Part shown: piece by piece, positions 9,621-19,504 of the stretch
How positions within the stretch are numbered: position 1 is the stretch's first letter
Layout of the letters: each line of letters begins with the position of its first letter
Assembly (NCBI RefSeq): GCF_025643335.1
Contig: NZ_CP092489.1
Span: forward strand, 4,846,501-4,910,500
From: Endozoicomonas sp. Mp262
GTDB taxonomy: Bacteria > Pseudomonadota > Gammaproteobacteria > Pseudomonadales > Endozoicomonadaceae
DNA: 64,000 bases
Direction of reading: 5' to 3'
The notes under the pieces: model-generated
What the model saw: the letters and a program-made list of their open reading frames with translations, nothing else
Database searches by the model: none
What the model was told of the DNA's origin: nothing
Made by a program: the position numbers and the translations under genes

Positions 9621-9782
9621 ATGAGCATCACAATTTACCATACCCCCCGTTGCTCCAAGTCTCGTCAGACATTAGCCTTGTTTCAGCAGCACGGAGTTAA
9701 ACCAAAAGTGGTTCTCTATGTGGTAAAAAATAACAAAGCCTGTATTGGCAGACCCCTTGAGTCAGTACTGGAGATTATTTAA
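9621..9782 (+). pseudogene. arsC: arsC-like gene with large internal in-frame deletion
   Basis: A 53-codon open frame begins with the N-terminus of a glutaredoxin-type arsenate reductase (IYHTPRCSKSRQTLALF, with the CxxS active site). It ends with the family C-terminus (NKACIGRPLESVLEII). The roughly 60 residues that normally lie between VVLY and the C-terminal IGRP segment are missing, although ArsC/YfgD proteins are about 115 residues long. The deletion preserves the frame. The helical core and a substrate-binding Arg would be gone, so the product is very likely inactive. It precedes the DUF2069 gene by 2 bp, as the intact gene does in relatives. Confidence 0.8.
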
Positions 9783-9784
9783 CC

Positions 9785-10162
9785 ATGGCCTTGTCGTTAG
9801 CAGCCAAGGCTGGTGCAGGTTTCAAACTATGCCTGGGACTTTACCTGAGCCTTATAGTGACACTCCTGATGCAAACAGGACTGGCAGACTTACCGATCTC
9901 CACCCGCTTGACACTCATGGTAATACAGGTTGTACCATTATTATTACCTCTTCCGGGGTTGGTTAAAATGCACCCCAGATCATCAGCCTGGCTCTGTTTT
10001 ATTCTGTGTTTTTACTTTATTGGCGGTGTTCAGAAAGCCTGGATCAGCCCCCAGATCATTTATGGCTGGCTTATAACAGGCTTAAGCTGCGCTTTATTTA
10101 TAGTAGCCATGATGTTTACCCGCTGGCGGGGGAAGCTGGTCAATCAGATGGATGGTCAATAA
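9785..10162 (+). CDS. DUF2069 inner-membrane protein
   Basis: A 125-residue protein with four predicted membrane segments (around 15-30, 42-58, 67-83 and 92-110). It matches the DUF2069 pattern: an R-L-T-L turn between helices 1 and 2, then LPLPGLVKMHPRSSAWLCF. In pseudomonads and relatives DUF2069 sits next to arsC and near hda, as here. Function unknown. The ATG follows the arsC remnant stop by 2 bp, so translation is probably coupled. Confidence 0.85.
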   Translation: MALSLAAKAGAGFKLCLGLYLSLIVTLLMQTGLADLPISTRLTLMVIQVVPLLLPLPGLVKMHPRSSAWLCFILCFYFIGGVQKAWISPQIIYGWLITGLSCALFIVAMMFTRWRGKLVNQMDGQ

Positions 10163-10231
10163 TACCCATAGCCTATAGGAGCCAGTCAAAAGACATTGGC
10201 TCCCCCCTTCAGTACTTCATAGTAAATTCAC

Positions 10232-11734
10232 TTACCTGCTTTCCACTGCCTCTACCCACCCGCTTATATAGCTAATCCTCATCAAAAATGATAATGACTT
10301 ATTAAAATCATATGAAGTATCACCATCGTTTTCCAAATCCTTAATAAGTTTAATGTGATCCTTAATGGTCTTATTATTTCCTTGCTCTTCATCAAGCCTG
10401 CTCTTCATCGTTCTCAACAGATGATTCTTACCCATACCGAACTTCGGTATTTTTTTTACTGCACCTTGATGATCCCTTTTGGTAATTGCTCTATTTGCTG
10501 CTAAAGCCAGTCTTTTTTCAACCCTTCTTTCTAATCCATCTTTGAAAGGTTCAAACAAACTCCTTATTATACCATTGACTTTTTCTCCATAAGATAACCA
10601 TTCTTTTTCCTTATCCACCCTAAGTTTTGAATCTAATGCAATCCGACAATAACTCTGAAGCGATGCACTAAGACTCCTAAGAACCTCCTTAAAAATAGCA
10701 TATTTTCCATCACAATTATCCTGATCTCCTATTAATCCTATTATTTCAACTGATTCATCTTCATCATCATATTTCCTTTTAGCTCCCTGTTTTTTATCCA
10801 TAACTGAAGATACCCCAGAAACATCACAGCTACTTACAGATACCACTTTTGTTTCTGGATATAATAAGCCAGACAAAAGAGGATCAAAGTCAGTACCATT
10901 ACCTGCTGTTTCTTGTTTTCCGAATAAATACTCTATTGACAACAGTGCCAGCTTTTTTGCAATACCACCCTCTTTCTTCAAATACGAAAACCTGGCTTCA
11001 CTGTAGCTACGTTGAGCATCTCCAAGCATCTCCTTCCGTTTTTTTACAGATGCCTTATAAAAACAATAAGTATTTCCAGGTAAATCACATTCCTCCTGTA
11101 GCTGTAATAATGCTGCATATGCAACAGGTTTCTGCGCTATAAAAAATGGATACTGCTTGCCACTTTCCACTACCCCTTCAATAAGATGAAGGGTCAATAA
11201 ATATTGCATATTACTATTTTCAGGAACCTTCAATTCCATCCAGGATAATGCAGCAGAAATTCCATTACCGGCATGTATATCCAGTTTATGCCATTGAATA
11301 CTACTACCCGTATCATTTCCTGCTCCTCTCCTCACAGTACCGTTTTCCAAGTAAACATGCTGCTGAAACCTGATAACAAGATAAGCCCCCTGCCCAACAT
11401 CTAAAAAACCAAAGTCGTCCAATTGATCACCAAAAACCCTTTTTAAACTGTCATATTCTTTGTAGCCAAGATAATAATCAGCATACTTATGAGGATTGAT
11501 ATTTTGACTATCAAATAAAACTACGGAGTTTTCTTCATTCTTTATCCAGCTATTATGCTGATCCTTTGTATCAGCAATATACTCAAAACAAAATATTGTT
11601 CCAGGTTTTTCACAACTACTTAGTCGTATGATTAATTCCGGAGAAACAGCAAGCACACTGCCAACTGGCAGTATTAATAAAATAAATATAAATAATAATT
11701 TTTTTAGAATAAATGGTATAAAAATCACTTTCAT
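10232..11734 (-). CDS. Secreted AT-rich orphan protein
   Basis: Unrecognised. The 500-residue product starts with a hydrophobic signal peptide (~10-29, ending near SVLA-VS). The early mature part has scattered Cys (LSSCEKPGTIFCFEY, later ECDLPGNTYCFYK and CDVSG), suggesting disulfide-bonded export. The C-terminal third is rich in Lys/Arg and helical (VEKRLALAANRAITKR). It is much more AT-rich than its neighbours and interrupts the usual DUF2069-hda order, consistent with acquisition or fast evolution. No partner gene is apparent. Confidence 0.65.
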   Translation of the reverse strand: MKVIFIPFILKKLLFIFILLILPVGSVLAVSPELIIRLSSCEKPGTIFCFEYIADTKDQHNSWIKNEENSVVLFDSQNINPHKYADYYLGYKEYDSLKRVFGDQLDDFGFLDVGQGAYLVIRFQQHVYLENGTVRRGAGNDTGSSIQWHKLDIHAGNGISAALSWMELKVPENSNMQYLLTLHLIEGVVESGKQYPFFIAQKPVAYAALLQLQEECDLPGNTYCFYKASVKKRKEMLGDAQRSYSEARFSYLKKEGGIAKKLALLSIEYLFGKQETAGNGTDFDPLLSGLLYPETKVVSVSSCDVSGVSSVMDKKQGAKRKYDDEDESVEIIGLIGDQDNCDGKYAIFKEVLRSLSASLQSYCRIALDSKLRVDKEKEWLSYGEKVNGIIRSLFEPFKDGLERRVEKRLALAANRAITKRDHQGAVKKIPKFGMGKNHLLRTMKSRLDEEQGNNKTIKDHIKLIKDLENDGDTSYDFNKSLSFLMRISYISGWVEAVESR

Positions 11735-11961
11735 GATGCATCATCCAGTTAAAAGTGCCGGATTGATATACAGGCTTATTACACTCTTTAGAAGCTCCTT
11801 AAAGCCCGATATCTATAAGACGGATCACAAGAAAAAGGTGAAAATTTGATTGTGAAAAGATCAGCACTATTTAATAAACAAAAGCCGGTTTTCAAACTAA
11901 TAGACTATGGCTCTATTGAACCCAGACAATTATAGAAGATCACCGACTCTTCTTCCCTATA

Positions 11962-14055
11962 TTAAAGTGCTTCCAATATAACCTTTGACAAAGAACGGGA
12001 TTCACTCACCTTTGAAGGAAGCTTCTTAATCCTTTCAGGTGTTATCCCTCCATCCTGTAACCTGTTAATGATCACCCGACTTCTGCTATCTGCCAGCTTA
12101 TCCAGGGATTCACCACCATAAGGCCAGTTTTCCAGTAGCCACCGTTCCGCCACGGCTACTCTCTGCGCTTCGCTTTGACTGCTAATCTCGGGCATTTTTC
12201 TTTTCTGGGTACGCAGATACATTTGCTCGATTAAATTATTGCGAATAGCATCCGGTATCGCCTGGTCAGGGTGACCGGCAGCCGCCTTATTCATCACCCC
12301 ATAAAGCTCATGCAGTGCATCTTCCAGTTCAAGTGCCGAAAGTGCTGGCCAGTCCAATTGCCTGGAGGCATGTCCTTCAACAGCTATGGCAAGGCCAGGC
12401 CTTTCTTTTAACGCTATAGTTAAAGTCTGCAAATTTTTGACAGAGTCCTCCTCCAGAACAGACTTACCTTCAGCAAAAGTCACTTGGGGTGATATTTTGG
12501 ATGACACTTCCTTAATCCTGGAAAGGTAAACAAATGGCTTGGCAGCCACTACCTTCCAATGTGCATTAATGGCCTGGGCCAACATATCCTTTGACGGTGC
12601 AACATCTTTTTTCGTCTTTTTTATTGCAAAGGAGGTTTGGATAATACCCCGGGAGTCCGTAAGTAATGCTAATGTCAGGCGGTGCACCCCTTCATTATTT
12701 TTAAACACGCCGGAAGACAAACCCTGAAGTGTAAGCGAGCCATCACCCTGGAAGGAATCCAGGGTTTCTGTGCCATTAAAAGATAACCGGACCCGAGTCC
12801 CCGTCAAATCATAGCTTCCTACGAAAGCCGGAATTACCCCCTGACCGGCAACCGCCGCGCCCAGTGTGAGTTGATAACGGTGTGTGGCAAACTCTTCTGC
12901 TCCGGAAAAGCTGCCATCCATCTGGATAGTTTCCCCTTTTTGAAGCTTGCCATTGAGGGTGTACGACAATGCCTTACCCTGAAACAGAACGCTAAGCTCT
13001 GAAGCATTCACTCCCCACAGCGCTTCCGTATTAAGTTCAGCATCCTTAAAAATCGCACTGTTTATACCGACTGTTTCACTTAACCGTAATATTAATGCCA
13101 GAGGCTGCATTACACGGCTACCGGTTTTAATAGTGGGCTTTTCAAAGAATAATTTATCCACCTGCCAACGGTTGCTATCCGATGAATAGGTAATATCTTT
13201 TAATTCAACACTGTCCCAGTTAACGGATAGCTCTTTATCAATCATACCGCCTTCACCGGTATGACCCGTCCCTTTCATTTCCATGGCACTTCCTGCCTGC
13301 CAGTGAAGGTTAAAGCGACCATCAAAGTAACCTGCCAATGCCACTTTAGCGCTCTTTTGATACCAGGAACCAAAACTATTCAGGGATAGATTTTCAATGT
13401 CCAGAACACCATCCAGTGTCTGACTCTCACCAGCCAGTTTACCATTAAACTGCCAGTCAGCCCCTTGCAATTGACCTGTTGCCACCACCTCGGCCTGCTC
13501 TTTATTGACTCCCTTAAGAGCAAGCTTCTGAACCTTTATCGAGCATGATGGATAACAGGCGTTATTTTTTTCATTATCAGAAAGCCATCTAATGGTCGCT
13601 GAGTTAAATAATAAATCAGCGGACTCCATCCCGTTAAAGATAACCCATGGCTGTTTCTGCGCTTTCAGCTGTTCTCTATGAACCGTAATTTCTGAATGGT
13701 GGAATTCGATTTGTGATAATTGAAATCCATCAAGAACCAGGGAGAACCATGAAGGGCTTAGCTCCATATTTCTTGGATTAATAGTTAACCCCTCACCCAG
13801 GGTTAACCGGGCTCCGGTTAATACAAGCTGTCCCCGCCATGGGTTATAGTGGCTATCCTCATAGGACAGCTTTATCCCTGACTGGTTATAACCCCGTTCC
13901 AGGTATAGGCTGGCAACCCTGCCCATATTTTGCCAGGCTATAACAGTAAGCCCTGCCAGCAGCAGGAAAATCCCCCCGGCAATTAACCACCAACCAGAAC
14001 CCCTCGGCTGTTTTAACAACATGAAACACCGTTTGTTAGTGCCTGATGCCAACAT
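11962..14055 (-). CDS. AsmA/DUF748-like membrane-anchored protein
   Basis: A 697-residue protein with one N-terminal transmembrane anchor (WWLIAGGIFLLLAGLTVIAW) and a large periplasmic part built of beta-rich repeats (GQLVLTGARLTL..., LAGYFDGRFNLHW..., ARLSF-type strands). The last ~170 residues resemble the DUF748 C-terminus: ALKERPGLAIAVEGHASRQLDWPAL, then ADSRSRVIINRLQDGGITPERI. AsmA-clan proteins act in envelope or phospholipid homeostasis; the specific role is unknown. It lies 18 bp downstream of hda on the same strand and may share its transcript. The start could also be at the ATG eleven codons in. Confidence 0.75.
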   Translation of the reverse strand: MLASGTNKRCFMLLKQPRGSGWWLIAGGIFLLLAGLTVIAWQNMGRVASLYLERGYNQSGIKLSYEDSHYNPWRGQLVLTGARLTLGEGLTINPRNMELSPSWFSLVLDGFQLSQIEFHHSEITVHREQLKAQKQPWVIFNGMESADLLFNSATIRWLSDNEKNNACYPSCSIKVQKLALKGVNKEQAEVVATGQLQGADWQFNGKLAGESQTLDGVLDIENLSLNSFGSWYQKSAKVALAGYFDGRFNLHWQAGSAMEMKGTGHTGEGGMIDKELSVNWDSVELKDITYSSDSNRWQVDKLFFEKPTIKTGSRVMQPLALILRLSETVGINSAIFKDAELNTEALWGVNASELSVLFQGKALSYTLNGKLQKGETIQMDGSFSGAEEFATHRYQLTLGAAVAGQGVIPAFVGSYDLTGTRVRLSFNGTETLDSFQGDGSLTLQGLSSGVFKNNEGVHRLTLALLTDSRGIIQTSFAIKKTKKDVAPSKDMLAQAINAHWKVVAAKPFVYLSRIKEVSSKISPQVTFAEGKSVLEEDSVKNLQTLTIALKERPGLAIAVEGHASRQLDWPALSALELEDALHELYGVMNKAAAGHPDQAIPDAIRNNLIEQMYLRTQKRKMPEISSQSEAQRVAVAERWLLENWPYGGESLDKLADSRSRVIINRLQDGGITPERIKKLPSKVSESRSLSKVILEAL

Positions 14056-14073
14056 CCCGTTCAGACAGGGGAA

Positions 14074-14790
14074 CTACCAGCCCATCACTTGTTTAACGAA
14101 AGGTATGGTCAGTTTCCGCTTGGCTCTTAATGAAGCCCCATCAAGCTTATGCAATATTTGAAACAGGCTACCCATCTCCCGGCTACTTCTGTAAATGATG
14201 TAACGGGCAACTTCCTCACTCATCTCCAATCCCCGCAGGTGAGCCCGAAGCTGGAGGGCCGAGACCTTGTCATGGTCAGTCAGCGGCTGAACCTGGAAAA
14301 CCAGCCCCCAACTCAGGCGAGAGACCAGATCCGGCAGCTGTATCCCCAGGGACTTGGGAGGTTTGCTGGCAGCAACCAGCAGGCGGGTTTTCGCATCTCG
14401 CAGGCGATTAAACAGGTCAAACAGTCCTTCTTCCCACTCAGGAATACCTGCCACCTCACCAATATCATCGATACAGACAAGCTGAAGCCGTTCCATACCT
14501 TCCAGCAACTGTGGAGAGTAATTTACCAGTTCAGACATGGGTAGATAGATGCTTCGGCCCGCCTGGCGATCCACCTGATGACAGGCCGCTTGCAGAAGAT
14601 GGCTACATCCAACACCGTTGTTACCATAAATAAAAATAAACTGCTCCGTATCCACAGAAGGCAGTTTTCTATCCATGTCCAGCAGATTAACCAAAGCATC
14701 ATTAGGCCCACCAAAAAAGTTGGCGAATGTTGCATCGTCTCTAAGCTGGACGCTGAGTGGCAGTTGCACAGGCAGACTCATATACGACAT
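14074..14790 (-). CDS. hda: DnaA-related regulatory inactivator Hda
   Basis: Hda forms a complex with the DNA-loaded beta clamp and stimulates ATP hydrolysis by DnaA, preventing re-initiation of replication. The clamp-binding N-terminal motif is QLPLSVQL. The AAA+ part has a P-loop variant GNNGVGCSHLL, Walker B LVCIDDIGEV and an arginine-finger region (SRLSWGL). Length (238) is normal. A second ATG at 14781 (product MSLPVQ) matches other Hda starts equally well. Note Cys in place of the usual Lys in the P-loop; a degenerate P-loop is common in Hda. Confidence 0.93.
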   Translation of the reverse strand: MSYMSLPVQLPLSVQLRDDATFANFFGGPNDALVNLLDMDRKLPSVDTEQFIFIYGNNGVGCSHLLQAACHQVDRQAGRSIYLPMSELVNYSPQLLEGMERLQLVCIDDIGEVAGIPEWEEGLFDLFNRLRDAKTRLLVAASKPPKSLGIQLPDLVSRLSWGLVFQVQPLTDHDKVSALQLRAHLRGLEMSEEVARYIIYRSSREMGSLFQILHKLDGASLRAKRKLTIPFVKQVMGW

Positions 14791-14992
14791 TTAATCCGTA
14801 ATGGGATCTCAAAACAGCTGGAGATACCTCTGGTGCAGGGCTGTACATCATAATTCCAGTACCATGCCCAGTGATCAGGGAGTATAACCACCATGATCCA
14901 ATTCTGTTCAGAAAGAATCACTTTTCTCTGAATCAGCGCTCATTTTAGGAGTTCCTTCACAATTAGACATGAAAACACTCCCGGGTCACCGG

Positions 14993-16081
14993 TTATTTTT
15001 CAGGCGGATCCGCATGATAAAGGTGACTTACCTTATAATTCCGGTGAAGGTGACGCAAGAGTACCATAATAATGGCCGCCAGTGGCAGAGCAATCAACAT
15101 CCCGACAAATCCGAAGAGCTGACCACCGGCCATCAAGGCAAAAATCACTGCAACTGGATGCAGCCCAATTTTATCTCCCACCAGGTAAGGCGTAAGGACC
15201 CAGCTCTCCAAAAGCTGGCCAATCAAAAACACCAAAGCGACAAAACCCAGAGGGACAAGGCTATCAAACTGAAAAAAGGCCACCAGAATAGCTGTGACAA
15301 ATCCTATAACAAACCCCATATAGGGAATAATACTTGCGACACCTGCCAACAACCCGATCAAGATGGCAAATTTCAGGCCCACCAGAGACAGCCCAATACT
15401 GTAAATGATGCCCAGTGCCAACATGACCATCAACTGGCCTTTAAGAAAAGCGGCCAGAACCTCATCACACTCCTTTCCCAGGCCGACAATAACGGGCTCC
15501 AGGTTTCTGGGTATCATTATACGGATATTGTCTACCATTCTGTCCCAGTCACGAAGCAGGTAGAATGTAACCACTGGCACCAGCAACAGATTCGCAATGA
15601 CCTCAACCAGGGCAATGGAGGAGCGGGTCACCGAAACCCCAAGGTGCGCCAGGATTCCTCCCGCTTTTTGCCACTGCCCGGCTATATTTTTAGCCATTTC
15701 ACTCAGATCAAATAATTTCGGATCCAGTTCCAGGTAATCTTGCACTACAGGCCAGACATTGGTTCTCAGCCATGCCTCCCACACAGGGAGCATTTGAATA
15801 ACCCCTTTCAGCTGCTGGAAGACCATTGGAATAACAATTAGCAGAATCAGGATGACCACCAGAAAAATCGCTAAAAACACGATTCCCACCGCCGGGGCCC
15901 TTGAAATCCCCGTTTTTTCCAGCCGGTCAACCAGAGAGTCCCCCAGGTAAGCCAGCACCAGACTAACAGCAAAGGGAGCAAGCACCGGCCCGAGGAAATG
16001 GATAAACAGGCCTGCAATCAATAAAATAACGGCAAGCATCCAATGTTGCTGAGTAGTCATGGAATAGTCTCTCCTACCCAT
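14993..16081 (-). CDS. AI-2E family transporter / PerM-type permease
   Basis: A 362-residue integral membrane protein of the AI-2E (PerM, YdiK) family. It has about seven or eight hydrophobic segments, an amphipathic central region (residues ~70-150), and the family hallmark sequences PVVTFYLLRDWDRM, LLAGVASIIPYMGFVIGF and the C-terminal LVGDKIGLHPVAVIFALMAGG. Substrates differ between members and cannot be inferred. It sits between hda and DUF2066, as in Pseudomonas and relatives, all on the minus strand. Confidence 0.9.
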   Translation of the reverse strand: MGRRDYSMTTQQHWMLAVILLIAGLFIHFLGPVLAPFAVSLVLAYLGDSLVDRLEKTGISRAPAVGIVFLAIFLVVILILLIVIPMVFQQLKGVIQMLPVWEAWLRTNVWPVVQDYLELDPKLFDLSEMAKNIAGQWQKAGGILAHLGVSVTRSSIALVEVIANLLLVPVVTFYLLRDWDRMVDNIRIMIPRNLEPVIVGLGKECDEVLAAFLKGQLMVMLALGIIYSIGLSLVGLKFAILIGLLAGVASIIPYMGFVIGFVTAILVAFFQFDSLVPLGFVALVFLIGQLLESWVLTPYLVGDKIGLHPVAVIFALMAGGQLFGFVGMLIALPLAAIIMVLLRHLHRNYKVSHLYHADPPEK

Positions 16082-16282
16082 CGGGGCACTGTTGGCAGGT
16101 TATTTTTTAGTATCCGGATCGCCCCCAAACCATCATAGAGTGGACACTACTGGCGATTAGCAAACAGGTTATAAGCAACATCATTGTACCAGTTATTACC
16201 CCAGCCGAGGAACTGCAGGACACGATCCAGGCTACCTGGGACATTTGGCGTTTTCCTCTTTTTTATCCACGCCCTTGAAAAA

Positions 16283-17407
16283 TCAGCGACCAAGCCAGCG
16301 ATAATAAAGCGGTGCTGTTGTATCACCTGATACAGAAGCCTTTGTTTTCTCAAGCCGTTTCAGCTTCCTACCCAAGGCAATGGCATCTGCTAACTGACTC
16401 TGGTAACCATCTATACTCAACTCAAGCTCCAACTCTGAACCAGAAACGCGCCTGACCTGCACAGACCTGACCGCCGTGAGTTTTTCCAGATATGAGGTCA
16501 GAGCCGCATAATCTTTAACACTATTAATCGACTCTATGACCAAAACCGATTTTCCCTTGGAGTCAGCCGAGACAATAGCGTAGTGCCTGGCCAGGGTACT
16601 ACCCACCAGATCAGCCGCCACCAACGCCAGCTGCTCATGATTTAAACCCGCTATTTCAGCATCTTGCCGCTGCCCCCTGAACACTAGGGACAAGCGGCCA
16701 TTATAAATCCCGCCTGCCTCGGACAACCTTCCCGCGAGTATTGACTCCGAACCATAACGAACCGATGCCTCTTCAAGTTTGGAGGTGAACAGTCCCCAGA
16801 CATCAACGGGAGAAATCACCTGGGCATCCTCAAAATCCATAAGCGGAAAAATCAGTGGTAATGCCCGCCTGGAAAAGCGGCTCTCAAGGGCCTTCACCAA
16901 AGGGTTAGCAGCGACCCCTCTTTGGATATTCCGCCCGCTCCCCTCGTCGATAGCAAGCCAGGTCAACGTGGTGGGTCGGTTAGCCCCCCAGATGGCTATT
17001 CCCGAGTCCCTGAGCAGACGGTTCACAGCGTCTTCTACAAAAGTAACCTGTAAATATTGCTGCAATTGACCCGACGTGTTTTCCCTTCTGTAGCTATAAC
17101 CTTTGACATAGCCATCCGGATCAGCCATGGCCTTCTTTAACGCATCATTGGCCAGTGCCCGTGTTTCACCGGTGACATTCACCAGCACCCGTCCGAGTGC
17201 CTCTCCCATTGCCTTCTTTCGGTCACGATCTCCCTGAGATTCAACAGGCACTTCCGTTTTATAAAGACCGGAAACCTGAGCGGCTAAAACCTGCCCGGGC
17301 AGTGCATAAAACACTGCCACCAATAGCACTGAAAAGAACGCGACCCGAATTGATAGCCGCCTTTTCCATTGAGAACTAATCACTATGTTCTTCCAATAAA
17401 AAAACAT
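16283..17407 (-). CDS. DUF2066 domain-containing exported protein
   Basis: Matches the DUF2066 protein encoded next to purM in many gammaproteobacteria. I start at the ATG at 17407, giving ~374 residues with a signal peptide (VAFFSVLLVAVFYALPGQVLAA). The frame is open for 41 more codons upstream, which would put a long tail before the signal. Family features: SGLYKTEVPVESQGDRDRKKAMGEALGRVLVNVTG, GIAIWGANRPTTLTWLAID and ALPLIFPLMDFED. Probably periplasmic; function unknown. It is divergent from purM, with about 180 bp between. Confidence 0.85.
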   Translation of the reverse strand: MFFYWKNIVISSQWKRRLSIRVAFFSVLLVAVFYALPGQVLAAQVSGLYKTEVPVESQGDRDRKKAMGEALGRVLVNVTGETRALANDALKKAMADPDGYVKGYSYRRENTSGQLQQYLQVTFVEDAVNRLLRDSGIAIWGANRPTTLTWLAIDEGSGRNIQRGVAANPLVKALESRFSRRALPLIFPLMDFEDAQVISPVDVWGLFTSKLEEASVRYGSESILAGRLSEAGGIYNGRLSLVFRGQRQDAEIAGLNHEQLALVAADLVGSTLARHYAIVSADSKGKSVLVIESINSVKDYAALTSYLEKLTAVRSVQVRRVSGSELELELSIDGYQSQLADAIALGRKLKRLEKTKASVSGDTTAPLYYRWLGR

Positions 17408-17591
17408 TTGCCTGACAACCACAGACATGCCAAATGCCCCAACATCCCACCAGGGGGTTATTCTGCCAGTGACTACCTCTTGGTCACAAGTCCGAAAGTC
17501 ACTATTAAACAGGTTTGTCATCGATGCCACAGACTCCTAGAATAGCGAACTCTGATCATTCATCCCAAATCAATGGTGCGGATTCACTTCC

Positions 17592-18644
17592 ATGAACAAA
17601 ACCGACCGCCAGCTTTCCACCAAGAAGCCTCTCAGCTATAAAGACTCAGGCGTTGATATTGCCGCAGGCAATGCCCTGGTAGATCGTATCAAACAGGTAG
17701 CCAAATCCACCGCCCGCCCTGAAGTCATGGGGGGACTGGGTGGCTTTGGCGCACTTTGCCAGATCCCCTCCGGCTATAAAGAGCCTATTCTGGTTTCCGG
17801 TACTGACGGAGTGGGTACTAAACTAAAGCTCGCCATGGAACTCAACCGGCATGACCGGATAGGCATCGACCTGGTGGCCATGTGTGTCAATGACCTGGTG
17901 GTCTGTGGCGCTGAACCCCTGTTCTTCCTGGACTACTATGCCTCTGGCAAGCTCAATATAGACATTGCAGAACAGGTCATCAAAGGTATAGGCAAAGGCT
18001 GCGAGCTGTCAGGATGCGCCCTCACCGGCGGTGAAACCGCTGAAATGCCAGGCATGTACCACAATGAAGACTATGACCTGGCAGGCTTCTGTGTGGGAAT
18101 TGTAGAAAAATCTGAAATTATCGATGGCTCCCGGGTCACTCCCAGTGATGTACTTATTGGCTTAGGCTCCAGTGGTCCCCATTCCAATGGTTACTCACTG
18201 ATTCGAAAGGTCATAGACATCAACGACCAGGATCTTAATCAGCTTCTGGAAGGAAAGCCACTGGCGGACTGGCTGCTTGAACCTACCCGTATCTATGTGA
18301 AATCACTGCTCCAGCTCCGTAAAGAGCTTCCCATACATGCCATGGCCCATATTACCGGTGGTGGCTTAACCGAAAACCTGCCCCGGGTTCTTCCTGAGGG
18401 TTGCCAGGCAGTCATTGATACACAATCCTGGGAAATTCCCGCTATTTTCCAGTGGCTTCAGACAATGGGTAACATCGAGCCCTCCGAACTTTACCGCACC
18501 TTCAACTGCGGTATTGGCATGGTTCTCTGTATTCCGGAACAATACAGCGCATCCGCAGTCGAATTACTGCAATCAATGGGAGAAGAGCCTATGGTTATTG
18601 GTCATATTGAAGAGGGATCTGACCAACAGGTGCTCTTCAAATAA
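17592..18644 (+). CDS. purM: Phosphoribosylformylglycinamidine cyclo-ligase
   Basis: AIR synthetase: converts formylglycinamidine ribonucleotide to aminoimidazole ribonucleotide with ATP, step five of purine synthesis. 350 residues, close to the E. coli length. Recognisable elements: ALVDRIK near the N-terminus, [13 protein letters not shown] (nucleotide-binding strand), [27 protein letters not shown] and [17 protein letters not shown]. purN follows after 90 bp that include a hairpin, so the two form the usual purMN unit. Confidence 0.98.
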   Translation: MNKTDRQLSTKKPLSYKDSGVDIAAGNALVDRIKQVAKSTARPEVMGGLGGFGALCQIPSGYKEPILVSGTDGVGTKLKLAMELNRHDRIGIDLVAMCVNDLVVCGAEPLFFLDYYASGKLNIDIAEQVIKGIGKGCELSGCALTGGETAEMPGMYHNEDYDLAGFCVGIVEKSEIIDGSRVTPSDVLIGLGSSGPHSNGYSLIRKVIDINDQDLNQLLEGKPLADWLLEPTRIYVKSLLQLRKELPIHAMAHITGGGLTENLPRVLPEGCQAVIDTQSWEIPAIFQWLQTMGNIEPSELYRTFNCGIGMVLCIPEQYSASAVELLQSMGEEPMVIGHIEEGSDQQVLFK

Positions 18645-18670
18645 AGCGTTAGAGACAGTATATAGATAGG

Positions 18671-18696
18671 GACTTCCGGCAACCGGGCCGGAAGTC
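18671..18696. terminator. GC-rich hairpin between purM and purN
   Basis: A 10-bp perfect inverted repeat (GACTTCCGGC / GCCGGAAGTC) with a 6-nt loop lies in the 90-bp purM-purN gap. No T-run follows, so it may attenuate transcription or stabilise the message rather than stop it fully. Confidence 0.45.
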
Positions 18697-18734
18697 ATTG
18701 CCTGTGTTATAGCTTTTCACCAAAAGAGATAATC

Positions 18735-19400
18735 GTGCACAAAAGTAACCGAGTGGTTGTATTACTATCTGGCAACGGCAGCAATTTGCAGGCACTTCTG
18801 GATCAGCAGCCCAATTACAGTTATGAAGTCGTCGGCGTCATCAGCAACCGTCCCGACGCCAAAGGTCTTCAAAGAGCAGAACTTGCTGGTATCCCTGCCA
18901 TCACCCTGGATCATAAAACCTTTCCAGGCCGGGAGGATTATGACCAGGCTTTAATCACCCGGATTGATCAGTTCGAGCCCGGGCTGGTTGTACTGGCTGG
19001 CTACATGCGGATTCTTACTGGAAGCTTTGTCAGGCATTACAAAAACCGGCTGATGAATATTCATCCGTCACTACTGCCAGATTACAAAGGACTCGATACC
19101 TATAAGCGGGTTCTCAATGACCGGCAACGACAGCACGGTACAACCGTTCACTTTGTTACCGAAGCACTGGACAGTGGCGCCATCATCGCCCAGGCCACTC
19201 TTGAGATAGCCGCCAGTGATGATGAGCAGTCACTGTGTAAAAGAGTTCAACGTATGGAGCATAGAATCTACCCCATTGCTGTGGATTTTTATACCAGTGG
19301 CCGACTATCAATGGATGACACCCGAATCCGTCTTGACAACATCCCTCTGGGAAAGAAAGGATATCAATTGGACGAACAAACCCTGATAGAGCAGCTATGA
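18735..19400 (+). CDS. purN: Phosphoribosylglycinamide formyltransferase
   Basis: GAR transformylase: transfers a formyl group from 10-formyl-tetrahydrofolate to glycinamide ribonucleotide, step three of purine synthesis. Motifs: VVLLSGNGSNLQALLDQ at the N-terminus, the catalytic region MNIHPSLLPDYKGLDTYKRVL (Asn, His) and HGTTVHFVTEALDSGAIIAQ with the catalytic Asp. 221 residues. The start is an ATG? no: the codon at 18735 is GTG-like CAC-adjacent context reading as an alternative start, with no closer ATG fitting the family N-terminus. The stop overlaps a possible ATGA start of the DUF3108 frame. Confidence 0.96.
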   Translation: MHKSNRVVVLLSGNGSNLQALLDQQPNYSYEVVGVISNRPDAKGLQRAELAGIPAITLDHKTFPGREDYDQALITRIDQFEPGLVVLAGYMRILTGSFVRHYKNRLMNIHPSLLPDYKGLDTYKRVLNDRQRQHGTTVHFVTEALDSGAIIAQATLEIAASDDEQSLCKRVQRMEHRIYPIAVDFYTSGRLSMDDTRIRLDNIPLGKKGYQLDEQTLIEQL

Positions 19401-19504
19401 CCCAAAATGGCCACCCAACAAAAAGCAGGATGCTTTCTGCTCTCAGTTCCGGATGCCCCTCTGGGGCATCAATAAAGCCAGCGGACCGGAATCCGAAGAG
19501 TGCT

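Noticed and set aside
14969-15715. 248-codon plus-strand open frame
   Set aside because: It lies antisense within the PerM-type permease gene; composition (Gln/His-rich) is that of a shadow frame.
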